Assembly (NCBI RefSeq): GCF_030077735.1
Contig: NZ_JASJEU010000013.1
Coordinates: forward strand, 248,001 to 312,000
From: Gordonibacter faecis
GTDB taxonomy: Bacteria > Actinomycetota > Coriobacteriia > Coriobacteriales > Eggerthellaceae
Length of the DNA stretch: 64,000 bases
Reading direction: 5' to 3'
Both the position numbers and the translations under genes were made by a program. Under the pieces are notes generated by a model. It was not told where the DNA came from and ran no database searches. It saw only the letters and a program-made list of their open reading frames with translations. Below, one piece after another: positions 47,663 through 57,134 of the stretch. Numbering within the stretch: position 1 is the first letter of the stretch; every line of letters begins with the position of its first letter.

Positions 47663-47866
47663 ATGGCAGAAGGTACTGTGAAGTGGTTCAACCCCGAAAA
47701 AGGCTACGGGTTCATCTCCCAGAATGATGGCGAAGATCTCTTCGTCCATTTCTCTGAGATCAAGATGGACGGGTTCAAGACCCTTGACGAAGGTACTGCG
47801 GTGCAGTTCGACGTCACGACCGGCCAGAATGGCAAGCTCCAGGCAAGCAATGTGACGAAACTGTAA
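47663..47866 (+). CDS. cspA: Cold-shock protein (CspA family)
   Basis: 67 residues from ATG 47663. RNP1 (KGYGFIS) and RNP2 (LFVHFS) are both present in the single cold-shock domain. An RNA chaperone of typical length. It is a single gene, with a promoter and structured leader upstream and an intrinsic terminator at 47891. Confidence 0.95.
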   Translation: MAEGTVKWFNPEKGYGFISQNDGEDLFVHFSEIKMDGFKTLDEGTAVQFDVTTGQNGKLQASNVTKL

Positions 47867-47890
47867 GCGCAGATTCAATAAAACATGCTG

Positions 47891-47917
47891 AAATGGCCCC
47901 GCAGTGCGGGGCCATTT
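47891..47917 (+). terminator. Intrinsic terminator of cspA
   Basis: A 12-bp stem, aaatggccccgc (47891-47902) and gcggggccattt (47906-47917), with a run of T at the end. Confidence 0.9.
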
Positions 47918-48004
47918 TTTTTGCGCGTGGGGTGGAAGGTGGGGAAGGGGTTGGTGCGCAAGGGGTGTGCGGCGCGTGCGGCGTGTGGCCTGGGGCGTTC
48001 GCCT

Positions 48005-49084
48005 CTAGTGAATGAACATGGCGTCGCCGAACGAGAGCATGCGGTAGCGCTCGCTGATGGCGTGCGCGTAGGCGGCCATGATGTGCTCGCGGGAGGAAAA
48101 CGCGCTCACCAGCATCATGAGCGTGGAGCGAGGCACGTGGAAGTTCGTGACCAGGGCGTCCACCACGTGAAACTCGCTGCCAGGCAGCAGGTAGAGTGAG
48201 GTTGTTTCGCGGTCGCGCGGCGTGACCGTGCCCGCTTCTGCATCCCACGCGCTTTCCAGGCTGCGCACGCTCGTGGTGCCCACGGCCACCACGCGACCGC
48301 CGCGGGCGCGCGTCTCGGCGATGGCGTCCACGGTGTGCTGGGGCACGCTGTAGTATTCCGTGTGGATGACGTGCTTCGTGGGGTCGTCCTCGTCCACGAT
48401 GCGGAAGGTGTCCAGGCCCACTTCCAACTCAACGGTTTCCCAGCCCACGCCTTGCTCACGCAGTCGATCTATGAGTTCCGGCGTGAAGTGGAGGCCGGCC
48501 GTTGGGGCGGCCGCCGAGCTTTCGCGGCGCGAGTAGACGGTCTGGTAGAGTTCCTCGTCGCCGGCGTAGTCCTTGATGTAGGGCGGCAGCGGGGTGTGTC
48601 CCACTGCGTGCAGTGCCTCGTCGAGCGAAGCGAGGGTGGTGGAAAGCCGCGCGAGGCGTTCACCTTTCTGCGCGTCTTCGACCCAGTTCACAATTTCGGC
48701 GGAAAGTGCCACTTCACCTGCGGCATCGGTGAAGTCAACCACCGCGCCCGTGCCGGGCTTCAAGCGCTTGCCGGGGCGCACGAGCACTTCCCAGAGCGCG
48801 CTCTTGTTCTCAAGCGGAGTGCCGTGCTGGCGCAGCAAGAATACCTCGGCCGCGCCGCCGGTGCCGCGCTTCGTGCCGAGCAAGCGCGCTGGCATGACGC
48901 GCGTCTCATTCGCCACCAGCAGGTCACCAGGCTGCAGGTACTCCGCAATGTCGCGAAAGATGCGGTCCTCAAGTGCCCCCGTGTGCCGATCCATCACCAA
49001 CATCCGACACCCATCCCGCACCGGCGCCGGCTCCTGCGCAATAAGCTCAGGAGGAAGGTCATAGTCGAAGTCACTCGTCAGCAT
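48005..49084 (-). CDS. queA: S-adenosylmethionine:tRNA ribosyltransferase-isomerase QueA
   Basis: 359 residues, ATG 49084 with AAAGGACTT upstream. Family blocks are present: DYDLPPELIAQEP, the LLVANETRVMPARL strand, AAPTAGLHFTPEL and the C-terminal SAFSSREHIMAAYAHAI. It converts preQ1-tRNA to epoxyqueuosine-tRNA. queH (49894) and tgt (51970) nearby complete late queuosine synthesis, though on different strands. Confidence 0.95.
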   Translation of the reverse strand: MLTSDFDYDLPPELIAQEPAPVRDGCRMLVMDRHTGALEDRIFRDIAEYLQPGDLLVANETRVMPARLLGTKRGTGGAAEVFLLRQHGTPLENKSALWEVLVRPGKRLKPGTGAVVDFTDAAGEVALSAEIVNWVEDAQKGERLARLSTTLASLDEALHAVGHTPLPPYIKDYAGDEELYQTVYSRRESSAAAPTAGLHFTPELIDRLREQGVGWETVELEVGLDTFRIVDEDDPTKHVIHTEYYSVPQHTVDAIAETRARGGRVVAVGTTSVRSLESAWDAEAGTVTPRDRETTSLYLLPGSEFHVVDALVTNFHVPRSTLMMLVSAFSSREHIMAAYAHAISERYRMLSFGDAMFIH

Positions 49085-49184
49085 GGGAAGTCCTTTGAGA
49101 ACGGGGCGTACTATCCAAGCAGCCTATTATAGGCATTCCCCCGAAGTCGCGCCAGAACACACGCGCTCCGACAAAACCAGCCGC

Positions 49185-49382
49185 CGCTTCACAAAAGTGT
49201 GACGCGCTTCGCGCTATCTAATACGCCACAAGATGACACCCTCCCTATCGCAATGACGCGGGCTCTTTTCGGTGCAACAAAAATCTAACTAGAAAGGTAA
49301 TATTCGTAGGGGCGATTCACGAATCGCCCTCTCCGCCGAAGGCGGAGAATATAACTACGACCTGCGTTTCGCGCTTGCGCGC
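49185..49382. repeat. Structured non-coding repeat, copy 1
   Basis: About 198 bases matching copy 2 (49411-49609). Both start cgcttcacaa and end near gacctgcgtt. It carries two hairpins: gggcgattc/gaatcgccc (49310-49318, 49321-49329) and ctccgcc/ggcggag (49331-49337, 49341-49347). No coding frame. It lies within the 809-base gene-free stretch 49085-49893. Confidence 0.7.
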
Positions 49383-49410
49383 ACTGAGGCTGTAACAGAG
49401 GATCCCGTCC

Positions 49411-49609
49411 CGCTTCACAAAGTGTGACGCGCTTCGCGCTGCTGATTACGCCATGAGGTGATTGCCCTCCCTATCGCCATGACGAGGACATGTTCTTCTT
49501 TGGTTAACCATACTTATTTGGCTATCCCCGTAGGGGTGCTCTCCAGAGCACCCGCTCCGCCGCTAGGCGGAGAACATAAGCATGACCTGCGTTTTCGCGC
49601 TTCGCGCGA
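49411..49609. repeat. Structured non-coding repeat, copy 2
   Basis: The first hairpin differs in sequence but keeps the same geometry: gggtgctct/agagcaccc (49534-49542, 49545-49553), a 9-bp stem and 2-base loop. The second is ctccgcc/ggcggag (49555-49561, 49566-49572). Several compensating changes indicate selection on structure. The rest of the gap (49610-49893) holds further short palindromes rich in gcgcttcgcgc-type sequence and no gene. Confidence 0.7.
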
Positions 49610-49893
49610 ACGGCGCATCCCTAAGGGACTAGGCGCTTCGCGCCGTCGCTGCTTACGCCGCTACGGAGGTTTTACCTCTTGTAAGACTTCGCCTTCAAGT
49701 CAGTCAGCCCGCGTCGTAAAGCTGGGATAAGTGGAACGCCTCTGGCGTACTAGCCAGCGCGAAAGCGCGTCACATAATATGGAGCAAGCGCGACGCCTGG
49801 GATGGCAAAAAACGTGCCTCGTGGAAAAATGCCCACGTCATGGTGTAATGACGCGCGGAATGCTCGCAAAATATCCGCCAGCGCGATGGCGCG

Positions 49894-50637
49894 TCACTTT
49901 CTTTCTTCACGCTTCCCCTGCTCGCGTAGGGCTTTCAACACGGCGCGCTTTTTGGCTTGCTTGTCGGCGTAGGCTTGGTGTTCGGCGCGACGCGCGGCGC
50001 GCTCGGCATCGGCGGCAGCCAGCTCATCGGCGTGGGCGGCGCGTTCGGCCTCGCGGGCGGCGGCGCGGGCTGCTTTTCGCTCGGCCCGCTCGGCGGCGGC
50101 TTCCGCATCCGAGAAGCGACACCCGCAGTAGTTCTGACGATACATACCCAGTTCACGGCTACGTCGCGTAGCCTCATCATAGAACGGCCGGAAGTCCTCA
50201 AACACCGCGCGCACGCCCGCGGCCGCCGCGGCGCGTTCCACTTCCTCACGGATGACATCGGTGTACTGGTAGGGGCTCACCGAAAGCGTAGTGCCAATGC
50301 CATCGAAGCCCGCCTCGGCCGCGCGCTGCGCCGTTTCCTCAAGCCGCGAGCGATAACACGCCCGGCAACGCGCCCGACGACGCTCCGGATCATCCGCAGC
50401 CAAACCCACACGCCCCGCGCATGCCTCCCAGGCCTCAGGCTCATAGGCGCCTTCCATCACGGATATCCCCTCGTCAGCCGCCCATTCGCGCAAGGTGGCC
50501 AAACGCCGCACATACTCATCCGCTGGCGCAATATTCGAGTTCGCATACAAAAGAGTCAACTCATGCCCCGCTGCCCGCAACACCCGAGAAGGCTCCAGCG
50601 AACAAGGCCCACAACACGCATGCAACAAAAGCTTCAT
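49894..50637 (-). CDS. queH: Epoxyqueuosine reductase QueH
   Basis: 247 residues, ATG 50637. The DUF208 signature cysteines are seen: HACCGPC at the N-terminus, CRACYRSR in the middle and NYCGCRFS near residue 175, which bind a [4Fe-4S] cluster and a second metal. It reduces epoxyqueuosine to queuosine in tRNA, replacing QueG. A long Ala/Glu/Arg-rich helical tail (about 65 residues) follows the catalytic part. Confidence 0.93.
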   Translation of the reverse strand: MKLLLHACCGPCSLEPSRVLRAAGHELTLLYANSNIAPADEYVRRLATLREWAADEGISVMEGAYEPEAWEACAGRVGLAADDPERRRARCRACYRSRLEETAQRAAEAGFDGIGTTLSVSPYQYTDVIREEVERAAAAAGVRAVFEDFRPFYDEATRRSRELGMYRQNYCGCRFSDAEAAAERAERKAARAAAREAERAAHADELAAADAERAARRAEHQAYADKQAKKRAVLKALREQGKREERK

Positions 50638-50684
50638 CGCTCTCGCCTTTCTTGTAGCTTTGCTTACCCATGGTAAAACTACCT

Positions 50685-50742
50685 AATCTTGACGTCTCAG
50701 ACGGCAAGAAATCACCAAATCTTGACGTCTCAGACGGCAAGA
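50685..50742. repeat. Two 25-base direct repeats
   Basis: 50685-50709 and 50718-50742 are identical, separated by 8 bases. Each contains the imperfect palindrome cttgacgtct-c-agacggcaag. They lie just upstream of the queH start (opposite strand). Could be a regulator site or a REP-like unit. Confidence 0.6.
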
Positions 50743-50791
50743 TTGGGGAAGCAGTGTGGGTAAAAGATACATCCTTGTCATCAAGACCTGT

Positions 50792-50912
50792 GTCATCCTG
50801 TGCGAGAGAAGCGAGTCGAAGGATCCCGTTTGGTGCCAACGGGGAGACTTACTGCTATCGCCACACGGGATCCTTCGACTCCGCTCACTTCGTTCGCTTT
50901 GCTCAGGATGAC
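50792..50912. repeat. REP-like inverted repeat unit
   Basis: gtcatcctg (50792-50800) pairs with caggatgac (50904-50912), and gtcgaaggatcccgt (50815-50829) with acgggatccttcgac (50865-50879). A partial further copy (ctcaggatgacaag) lies near 50970. Typical of dispersed bacterial interspersed palindromes. No gene in the 50638-51106 gap. Confidence 0.65.
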
Positions 50913-51106
50913 AAGGTTCGGCGGCTTCGCCGCTTCCGCTTAGGATGGCAAGGGGGTTCGCATTCGGCGCTCAGGATGACAAGCTGTTTTTCGTTCCCCG
51001 CCCTTGGTCGTAGGGGTTTCATTGGGTTTTGGGTGGGGGTGGGGGGACTGCTTTATACTTACAGGCTTGGAACAGAGGCACTCGAATCGAGCAAAGGACT
51101 ATCGCT

Positions 51107-51967
51107 ATGACGCAACCTGGCTATCGCGCGGTTTTCTTCGATCTTGACGGCACGCTGCTGCCGATGGAAATTGACGAGTTCATGCGCTCGTATTTCGGCT
51201 CGCTGGGGGCGTATGTGGCGCGGTTCGGCGTGAGCCCGGAGGCGTTCATGGCGGGCATGAAGGCCGGCATCAAGAACATGGCGGCGCACGACGACAGCCT
51301 CCCCAACGCCGAGGCTTTTTGGGAGGGCTACTTCGCGCACGTTGACCGCGAGGCGTGCGATTGGCCGGTTGAGCTGGACCATTACTACGAGCACGAGTTC
51401 GGCAAAATAGGAGCGGACGTGGTGCCGAACCCTGCCGCCGCCCGTGCGGTGAACACGCTTGTCGCAAAGGGCTATCCGCTTGTGCTGGCCACCATGCCCA
51501 TGTTCCCCGAGCGCGCCGTGCGCTGGCGCCTTGCGTGGGCGGGCATCGATCCCAGCCAGTTCGCGCGCCTCACGCACTTCCAGAACTCCACCAGCGTGAA
51601 GCCGAAGGCCACCTACTACGCCGAGAACCTGGCCGCGTGCGGTGTGGCGGGCGAAGACGTGCTCATGGTGGGGAATAACACGGTGGAAGATTTCAGCATT
51701 TGCGCGCTCGGGGCTGACGCGTACCTGGTCACCGACCACCTGCTCGACCCGACGGACCACTTCGACCTGGCCACGGTGAAGCACGGCACCATGGAGGAAT
51801 TCGCTGCGTGGGCCGAGGCGCTTCCTGCCTGCGCAAACCCTGCGACCGACATCGAAGCGGGCCTCGTGCCCACGGCCGCGCGCGACGCCGCACTCGCAAG
51901 TAATCTCACCGGCGACGCCCCCAAAGCTCCCGGCAAAGACTTCTCCATCAGCGGAATGGAGGGCTAA
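51107..51967 (+). CDS. HAD-superfamily hydrolase
   Basis: 286 residues from ATG 51107. Motif I FFDLDGTLL, a cap domain (residues 20-110), motif II LATMPMF, lysine motif VKPKATYY and motif IV MVGNNTVEDF are present. Likely a cytoplasmic phosphatase; substrate unknown. It ends two bases before the tgt GTG start, so the two are probably one operon. Confidence 0.85.
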   Translation: MTQPGYRAVFFDLDGTLLPMEIDEFMRSYFGSLGAYVARFGVSPEAFMAGMKAGIKNMAAHDDSLPNAEAFWEGYFAHVDREACDWPVELDHYYEHEFGKIGADVVPNPAAARAVNTLVAKGYPLVLATMPMFPERAVRWRLAWAGIDPSQFARLTHFQNSTSVKPKATYYAENLAACGVAGEDVLMVGNNTVEDFSICALGADAYLVTDHLLDPTDHFDLATVKHGTMEEFAAWAEALPACANPATDIEAGLVPTAARDAALASNLTGDAPKAPGKDFSISGMEG

Positions 51968-51969
51968 CT

Positions 51970-53115
51970 GTGGCGCTCTTCGACTGCACCTGCGAGGCGC
52001 AAAGCGGCCACGCCCGCGCCCTCGCCTACGAAACGGCGCACGGCACCTTCCACACCCCCCTGTTCATGCCCGTAGGCACCAGCGCCACGGTGAAGGGTGT
52101 CACCGTAGGTCAGCTGCGTGACCTTGGAAGCCAGGTGGTGCTCTCCAACACGTATCACCTGTCGTTGCGCCCCGGCGCGGACGTGGTGGCGGAAGCCGGC
52201 GGCGTCCACCGCTTCATGAACTACGACGGCCCCATGCTCACCGACTCGGGCGGCTTCCAGGTGTTCAGTCTGGCCGACACGCTCAAGCTGGACAACGACG
52301 GCCTCACCTTCCGCTCCATCTACGACGGCGCGAAAATCCGCTGGACGCCCGAGTCCAACATGGCTATCCAAGAGCAGCTGGGCGCCGACATTGCCATGCA
52401 GCTCGACCAGTGCACGCCGTACCCGGCCGAGAAGGCGTTCGTCGCGCGCGCGGTGGACCTGTCGGCCAACTGGGCGCGCCGCTGCCTGGCTGCACACAAA
52501 CGCCCCGATCAGACGCTCTTCGGTATCGTGCAGGGTGGCATGGAGTTGGACCTGCGCCTGGAATCCATCCGCCGCCTCCGCGAAATCGAGGACGAAAGCT
52601 TGGCTGCAGGCGGCCGTCGCTTTGGCGGTTTCGGCATCGGCGGCTACTCGGTGGGCGAGGATCACGAGGTCATGTTCCAAACCCTCGGCGAGGTCGCGCG
52701 CGCCTGCCCGGAGGACCGCCCGCGCTACCTTATGGGAGTGGGTAACCCCACCACGCTCGTGCGCGCCGTCCGCGAAGGCGTGGACATGTTCGACTGCGTG
52801 CTGCCCACGCGCACGGCCCGCATGGGTACGGCGTTCTCATCCACCGGCCGCATGAACATGCGCAACGCCAAGTACACGCGCGACTTCGGCCCGCTCGATG
52901 CGGCGTGCACGTGCCCCACGTGCCAAAACCACAGCCGCGCCTATATTCGCCACCTCGTGAAGCAAAACGAAATGCTCGGAGGTATTCTGCTGTCAATCCA
53001 CAACCTGCACTATCTTTTGGACCTCATGCGCCGCGCCCGCGAGGCCGTGCTGGCAGACGCCTACGAGGATTTCTACCAAGAATGGATGGCTAGTCCCGCT
53101 GCACAGGACTACTAG
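51970..53115 (+). CDS. tgt: tRNA-guanine transglycosylase Tgt
   Basis: 381 residues from GTG 51970 (GGAGGGC upstream). The catalytic MLTDSGGFQVFSL block, a second aspartate in the GVDMFDCVLPTRTAR region, and the zinc site CTCPTC with a later His (SIHNLHYLL) are visible. It inserts preQ1 at the wobble position of GUN anticodon tRNAs; with queA and queH this gives queuosine. Confidence 0.96.
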   Translation: MALFDCTCEAQSGHARALAYETAHGTFHTPLFMPVGTSATVKGVTVGQLRDLGSQVVLSNTYHLSLRPGADVVAEAGGVHRFMNYDGPMLTDSGGFQVFSLADTLKLDNDGLTFRSIYDGAKIRWTPESNMAIQEQLGADIAMQLDQCTPYPAEKAFVARAVDLSANWARRCLAAHKRPDQTLFGIVQGGMELDLRLESIRRLREIEDESLAAGGRRFGGFGIGGYSVGEDHEVMFQTLGEVARACPEDRPRYLMGVGNPTTLVRAVREGVDMFDCVLPTRTARMGTAFSSTGRMNMRNAKYTRDFGPLDAACTCPTCQNHSRAYIRHLVKQNEMLGGILLSIHNLHYLLDLMRRAREAVLADAYEDFYQEWMASPAAQDY

Positions 53116-53279
53116 GAACGAACTTGTCAGGGGGGTGCTATATTTTTATCCGAGAATGATTCACGGATGATCAACAGATTTTCCCCCTGACGTCGTCGTT
53201 TTGTGGCACAATAGGAAAGTTCATGAAGCGATGCCGTTAAGCATCGCGCGTCGCAGCGTTTGCAAGGAGAACACGTCTC

Positions 53280-56000
53280 ATGGCACTTGCCTCGAATTCA
53301 AAACCCCGGAAAAAGCCCAGCCGCATCTACGAACGGCGCAACATCTGGCTTCTCATCATTACCACTCTGCTGGTCATCGGCTCCATCTTCATGTTTGCCC
53401 CGCCGCAGGAGAAAATCAACCAAGGCCTGGACATCCAGGGCGGCCTGTCGGTGGTTCTCACCGCGAAGGGCGAAGGCGGCGCTGCCGTGTCGGCTGAAGA
53501 CATGGAGAAAAGCCGCGCCATCATCGAGAGCCGCGTGAACGCGCTCGGTGCGTCGGAGGCTGTGGTGCAGGTGCAGGGCACCGACCAAATTCTCGTGCAA
53601 ATTCCGGGCCTCACGGACACCGAGGATGCGCTCAACACCATCGGCAAAACCGGTAAGCTGGAATTCGCGCGTCTCGACTCGTTCACCGACGAAGACGTGA
53701 AAACCAAGATCGAAAACGGCCAGTTCGGCAGCGAGGCCACCATCACCGACGAGCTGGGTAACGCCCTGCCTGCCGGCGAGACGGAACACCTCAAGGTGGA
53801 AGACGGCACGTACACGCCTATTGTGACAGGTGCGAATATTACGAACGTTACCGTCGGCAAGCATAAGGAAACGTCGGCCGACTATGCCGTGAACGTGCGG
53901 CTGGACGGCGAAGGTACCTCGGCATTCGCCGAGGCAACAAAAGAACTTGCTCCCACGAGGGGCAAGATTGTCATCGTTTTGGACAACGAGGTACAGTCTG
54001 CTCCCGGTGTCGATTCTGAAATCCCCAACGGCGACGTGCAGATCACCGGCAACTACACGCTCGAAGACGCCAAGTCTCTCCAAACCGTGCTCGAAAGCGG
54101 CTCCTTGCCCGTGAGTTTCGAATACGCTCAAAGCCAGGTAGTAGGCCCGACGCTTGGTCAAGACGCCCTCAAGTCCGGCGTGATGGTGGCGCTCATCGGC
54201 CTGGCTGTGGTCATGTTCTACCTGCTGTTCTTCTACAAGGGCCTCGGTCTTATTACGGCGGCTGCTATGGCCATCTTCGCGCTGCTCTACTTGGGCATTT
54301 TGGCCACGCTGTCTTCATTCGGCCTGTTCAGCCTGTCTCTTGCGGGCATCGCGGGTATCGTGCTTACCATTGGTATGGCCGCGGACTCCTCCATTCTTAC
54401 CATGGAGCGCTTCCGCGAGGAAATACGCATGGGCCGCAGCGTGCGCGCCGCGTCCATTACGGGCGTGAAGCACGCTATTGTGACGTCGGTGGACGCCGAC
54501 CTTGTTACGCTGGTGTCCGCGCTGTCGCTGTTCTTCCTGGCCAGTGCTTCGGTCAAGGGCTTCGGCCTCACGCTGGCGCTGGGTATTATCTGCGACATCG
54601 CCATGATGTTGCTGTTCAAGGCACCGCTCATTCGCCTCATCGCTCCGCGCCTCATTGCGAAGCACCCGGGCTTCTGGGGCATCAAGGACAGCCTGGCTGC
54701 CTCCGACGACTTCAAGGCGCTCGCCGCGGCTGAGGGCACCTCCGTTGCCCAGGCCGAAGCGGGTGAGGCCATGAACCTAGCTGAAAGCGAGCAGGAGGCC
54801 GAGCGCACGTCCGGCCAGGCGGGCGAGGCCGCCGCGAAGGCTGCACGCAAGACCCGCGGCCGTTTCATCAAGCGCGACATCAACTTCCTCGGCTATCGCC
54901 GCGTATTCCTCACGGTGGCCGCCATTCTCGTGTGCGCGTCGTTCGCCATCGTGGGTGTGAAGGGCCTGAACTTCGGCATTGAGTTTGTGGGCGGCACGTC
55001 GGTGTCGTTCCATGGCACGGGCGACGTCACCACCGAGCAGATGCGCGAAGCCTTCAACGAGGCGGGCGAACCCGACGCCGTCATCCAAACCACGAACGCC
55101 GACGGCCAAGAGGGCTTCCTCGTGCGCACCACCACCACGAGTGCCGAAGAGGCCACCGCGCGCGCCAACGACGTGGCGGACAAGCTGGGGCTGAACACCG
55201 AAAGCTTCGAGGTAACCACCATCGGGCCCGACTGGGGCGCGAGCGTCATCCAGTCGTCGCTCATTGCGTTCCTCGTGTCCATTGTGCTTATCATCATCTA
55301 CATTGCCATCCGCTTCGACTATAAGATGGGCATTACCGCCATCGTGGCGCTGCTGCACGACCTTGTGCTGGTCATGGGCATCTACGCGCTGGTGGGACGC
55401 GAGGTGAACCCAAACACCATTGCCGCGCTGCTCACCATCCTGGGCTACTCGCTTTACGACACGGTGGTCGTGTTCCACCGCATCAACGACAACATGCAGG
55501 ATTCCGATATCAAGTGCACCTTCATGACCATGGCGAACCACTCGGTGAACCAGGTGCTCATTCGTACCATCAACACCACGCTGACCTCGCTCATTCCGGT
55601 ACTCGCCATGATGCTGTTCGGTGGCGAAACGCTGAAAGACTTCGCGTTCGCCATGGTGATTGGCCTTGTGTGCGGTTCGTACTCGTCCATCGCTGTGGCC
55701 ACGCCGCTCTATTCCATGTGGAAGACGCGCGAGCCGCGCTACGCGAAACTGGTGAAGAAATTCGGGCCGGAAGTGGGCCGCTTCGAGTTCGGTAACCCCA
55801 ACGCGCTCACGGCCGCCGGCATCAAGAAGGCGAAGGCCGCTGCGGCGGCGGGCACGGCCACGGCCACGGATGTCCCGACCTCCGCAGAAGCCGCCGCGCC
55901 CGATCAGCACGGCTACGAAGCACCGCACGGCGCCGCGGCCTCCAAGTCGGCCGCGAAGCCCCCCAAAGCCAAGCGCAAAAAGCGCCCCGACAAGAAGTAA
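53280..56000 (+). CDS. secDF: Fused protein-export subunit SecDF
   Basis: 906 residues. The SecD half carries GLDIQGGLSVV, a periplasmic domain and six membrane segments (about residues 300-470). A charged linker (470-545) is followed by the SecF half with NFGIEFVGGTSV and six membrane segments. The tail is Ala/Lys-rich. Uses proton motive force to complete Sec export; relevant to the Sec-dependent LRR proteins. ATG 53280 follows AAGGAG. Terminator at 56023. Confidence 0.93.
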   Translation: MALASNSKPRKKPSRIYERRNIWLLIITTLLVIGSIFMFAPPQEKINQGLDIQGGLSVVLTAKGEGGAAVSAEDMEKSRAIIESRVNALGASEAVVQVQGTDQILVQIPGLTDTEDALNTIGKTGKLEFARLDSFTDEDVKTKIENGQFGSEATITDELGNALPAGETEHLKVEDGTYTPIVTGANITNVTVGKHKETSADYAVNVRLDGEGTSAFAEATKELAPTRGKIVIVLDNEVQSAPGVDSEIPNGDVQITGNYTLEDAKSLQTVLESGSLPVSFEYAQSQVVGPTLGQDALKSGVMVALIGLAVVMFYLLFFYKGLGLITAAAMAIFALLYLGILATLSSFGLFSLSLAGIAGIVLTIGMAADSSILTMERFREEIRMGRSVRAASITGVKHAIVTSVDADLVTLVSALSLFFLASASVKGFGLTLALGIICDIAMMLLFKAPLIRLIAPRLIAKHPGFWGIKDSLAASDDFKALAAAEGTSVAQAEAGEAMNLAESEQEAERTSGQAGEAAAKAARKTRGRFIKRDINFLGYRRVFLTVAAILVCASFAIVGVKGLNFGIEFVGGTSVSFHGTGDVTTEQMREAFNEAGEPDAVIQTTNADGQEGFLVRTTTTSAEEATARANDVADKLGLNTESFEVTTIGPDWGASVIQSSLIAFLVSIVLIIIYIAIRFDYKMGITAIVALLHDLVLVMGIYALVGREVNPNTIAALLTILGYSLYDTVVVFHRINDNMQDSDIKCTFMTMANHSVNQVLIRTINTTLTSLIPVLAMMLFGGETLKDFAFAMVIGLVCGSYSSIAVATPLYSMWKTREPRYAKLVKKFGPEVGRFEFGNPNALTAAGIKKAKAAAAAGTATATDVPTSAEAAAPDQHGYEAPHGAAASKSAAKPPKAKRKKRPDKK

Positions 56001-56022
56001 CCTTTTTTGATACGAGAATGAT

Positions 56023-56049
56023 GAGAGGGCGGCCGATGGCCGCCCTCTC
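56023..56049. terminator. Terminator hairpin between secDF and the nitrilase gene
   Basis: gagagggcggcc (56023-56034) pairs with ggccgccctctc (56038-56049) with a 3-base loop, between convergent genes. Confidence 0.75.
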
Positions 56050-56082
56050 GGTGATCTGATAGGTCTTAACCTGGGTTTGCTC

Positions 56083-56979
56083 TTAGCGCTTGAAGCGCTC
56101 CCGGTCGGCCAACTCGGCGTACCAGCGGGCGTAGATGTCGGGGCGGAAGTCCGGGTTCTCTTCAGCCCACTGTTTGGCCAGGAAAGGCTTGTCCACGTAG
56201 GACAAATCGATGGTGCCCAGGTGCAACTCCTGCTCGTCGGAACCAGGCGCACCGCAGGGCCCACCCGCGTAATAGTGCACGGCCGGCACGTTCTTGCCGG
56301 GACCTATCACGCTGCTGCCGCCCACGAAATCGTCAGTGATGGCGCAGCCCGTGCAGTTCGCCGAGGCGATGAACACGTCGTTGTTCGCGGCCAGATACTC
56401 CAGCGAGTCCTTAATGTTGCGCGCGGTCACACCCGTGTTCACGGCGAACGGGTTCGCAATGATGCGACAGCCACTCGCCCGGTAATAGCGCATGACCTCG
56501 GAGAACACGAACGTGTCGTAGCAGATGCTCACGCCTACCGGCCCCCAGGGTGTGCCGAACATGAACGGTTCGTCGCCGCGGCCCGCCCAGGTGGGCTCAT
56601 CGGCTGGCAGATGCATCTTACGGTAGCGGCCCAGCACCCCGTCGGGCCCGCAGGCCACAGCGGCGTTGTACACGGTGCCGTCCTCGGAACGCTCGGCCAG
56701 TCCGAATACGGCGTACACACCCAGGCGGTGCGTGGCTTCGGCCACGGCCTCGGTGGACGGTCCGGGGATGGGCTCGGCTAGCCGGTAGTGCATGCGCTCG
56801 TCGCCCTCGTGTGTAAGGTCGGCATCGTAGCCGGTGAGCGCCGTCTCGGGCAGCACCACGAGGTTTGCCCCGCGCGCCGCTGCGCATTCGATGTAGCCGA
56901 TGATGCGGTTCAGGTTCCGTTCCTTGTCGCCCCAGCGCGGCTCGTACGTGACCACGGCGACGTTCATGATGTCTTTCAT
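56083..56979 (-). CDS. Carbon-nitrogen hydrolase (nitrilase superfamily)
   Basis: 298 residues, ATG 56979 after AAGGAATT. The catalytic triad is visible: E45 (LPETALTG), K121 (YRKMHL) and C153 (SICYDTF). Probably an amidase or carbamoylase-type enzyme in the cytoplasm. It follows the MFS gene at 57135 in the same direction and lies opposite a LysR regulator, suggesting uptake and hydrolysis of an amide or nitrile-like nutrient. Confidence 0.88.
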   Translation of the reverse strand: MKDIMNVAVVTYEPRWGDKERNLNRIIGYIECAAARGANLVVLPETALTGYDADLTHEGDERMHYRLAEPIPGPSTEAVAEATHRLGVYAVFGLAERSEDGTVYNAAVACGPDGVLGRYRKMHLPADEPTWAGRGDEPFMFGTPWGPVGVSICYDTFVFSEVMRYYRASGCRIIANPFAVNTGVTARNIKDSLEYLAANNDVFIASANCTGCAITDDFVGGSSVIGPGKNVPAVHYYAGGPCGAPGSDEQELHLGTIDLSYVDKPFLAKQWAEENPDFRPDIYARWYAELADRERFKR

Positions 56980-57134
56980 GAAGAATTCCTTTCCGGCAAG
57001 GCGTCGCGCTTTGCCATCTTCTTTATCAACTTTTCCGATGCATATCTGTCACTCCGGCTGTCATTCCGACCTGCGGCGGGCCGATTGCACGAAGGGTGAG
57101 ACTCCCGGCTGTTCTGGTGTGGCATTCGGCTCTA

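Noticed and set aside
49085..49893. tRNA or known riboswitch upstream of queA/queH
   Set aside because: No cloverleaf with a conserved T arm and no preQ1 aptamer pattern could be found; only repeats and hairpins.
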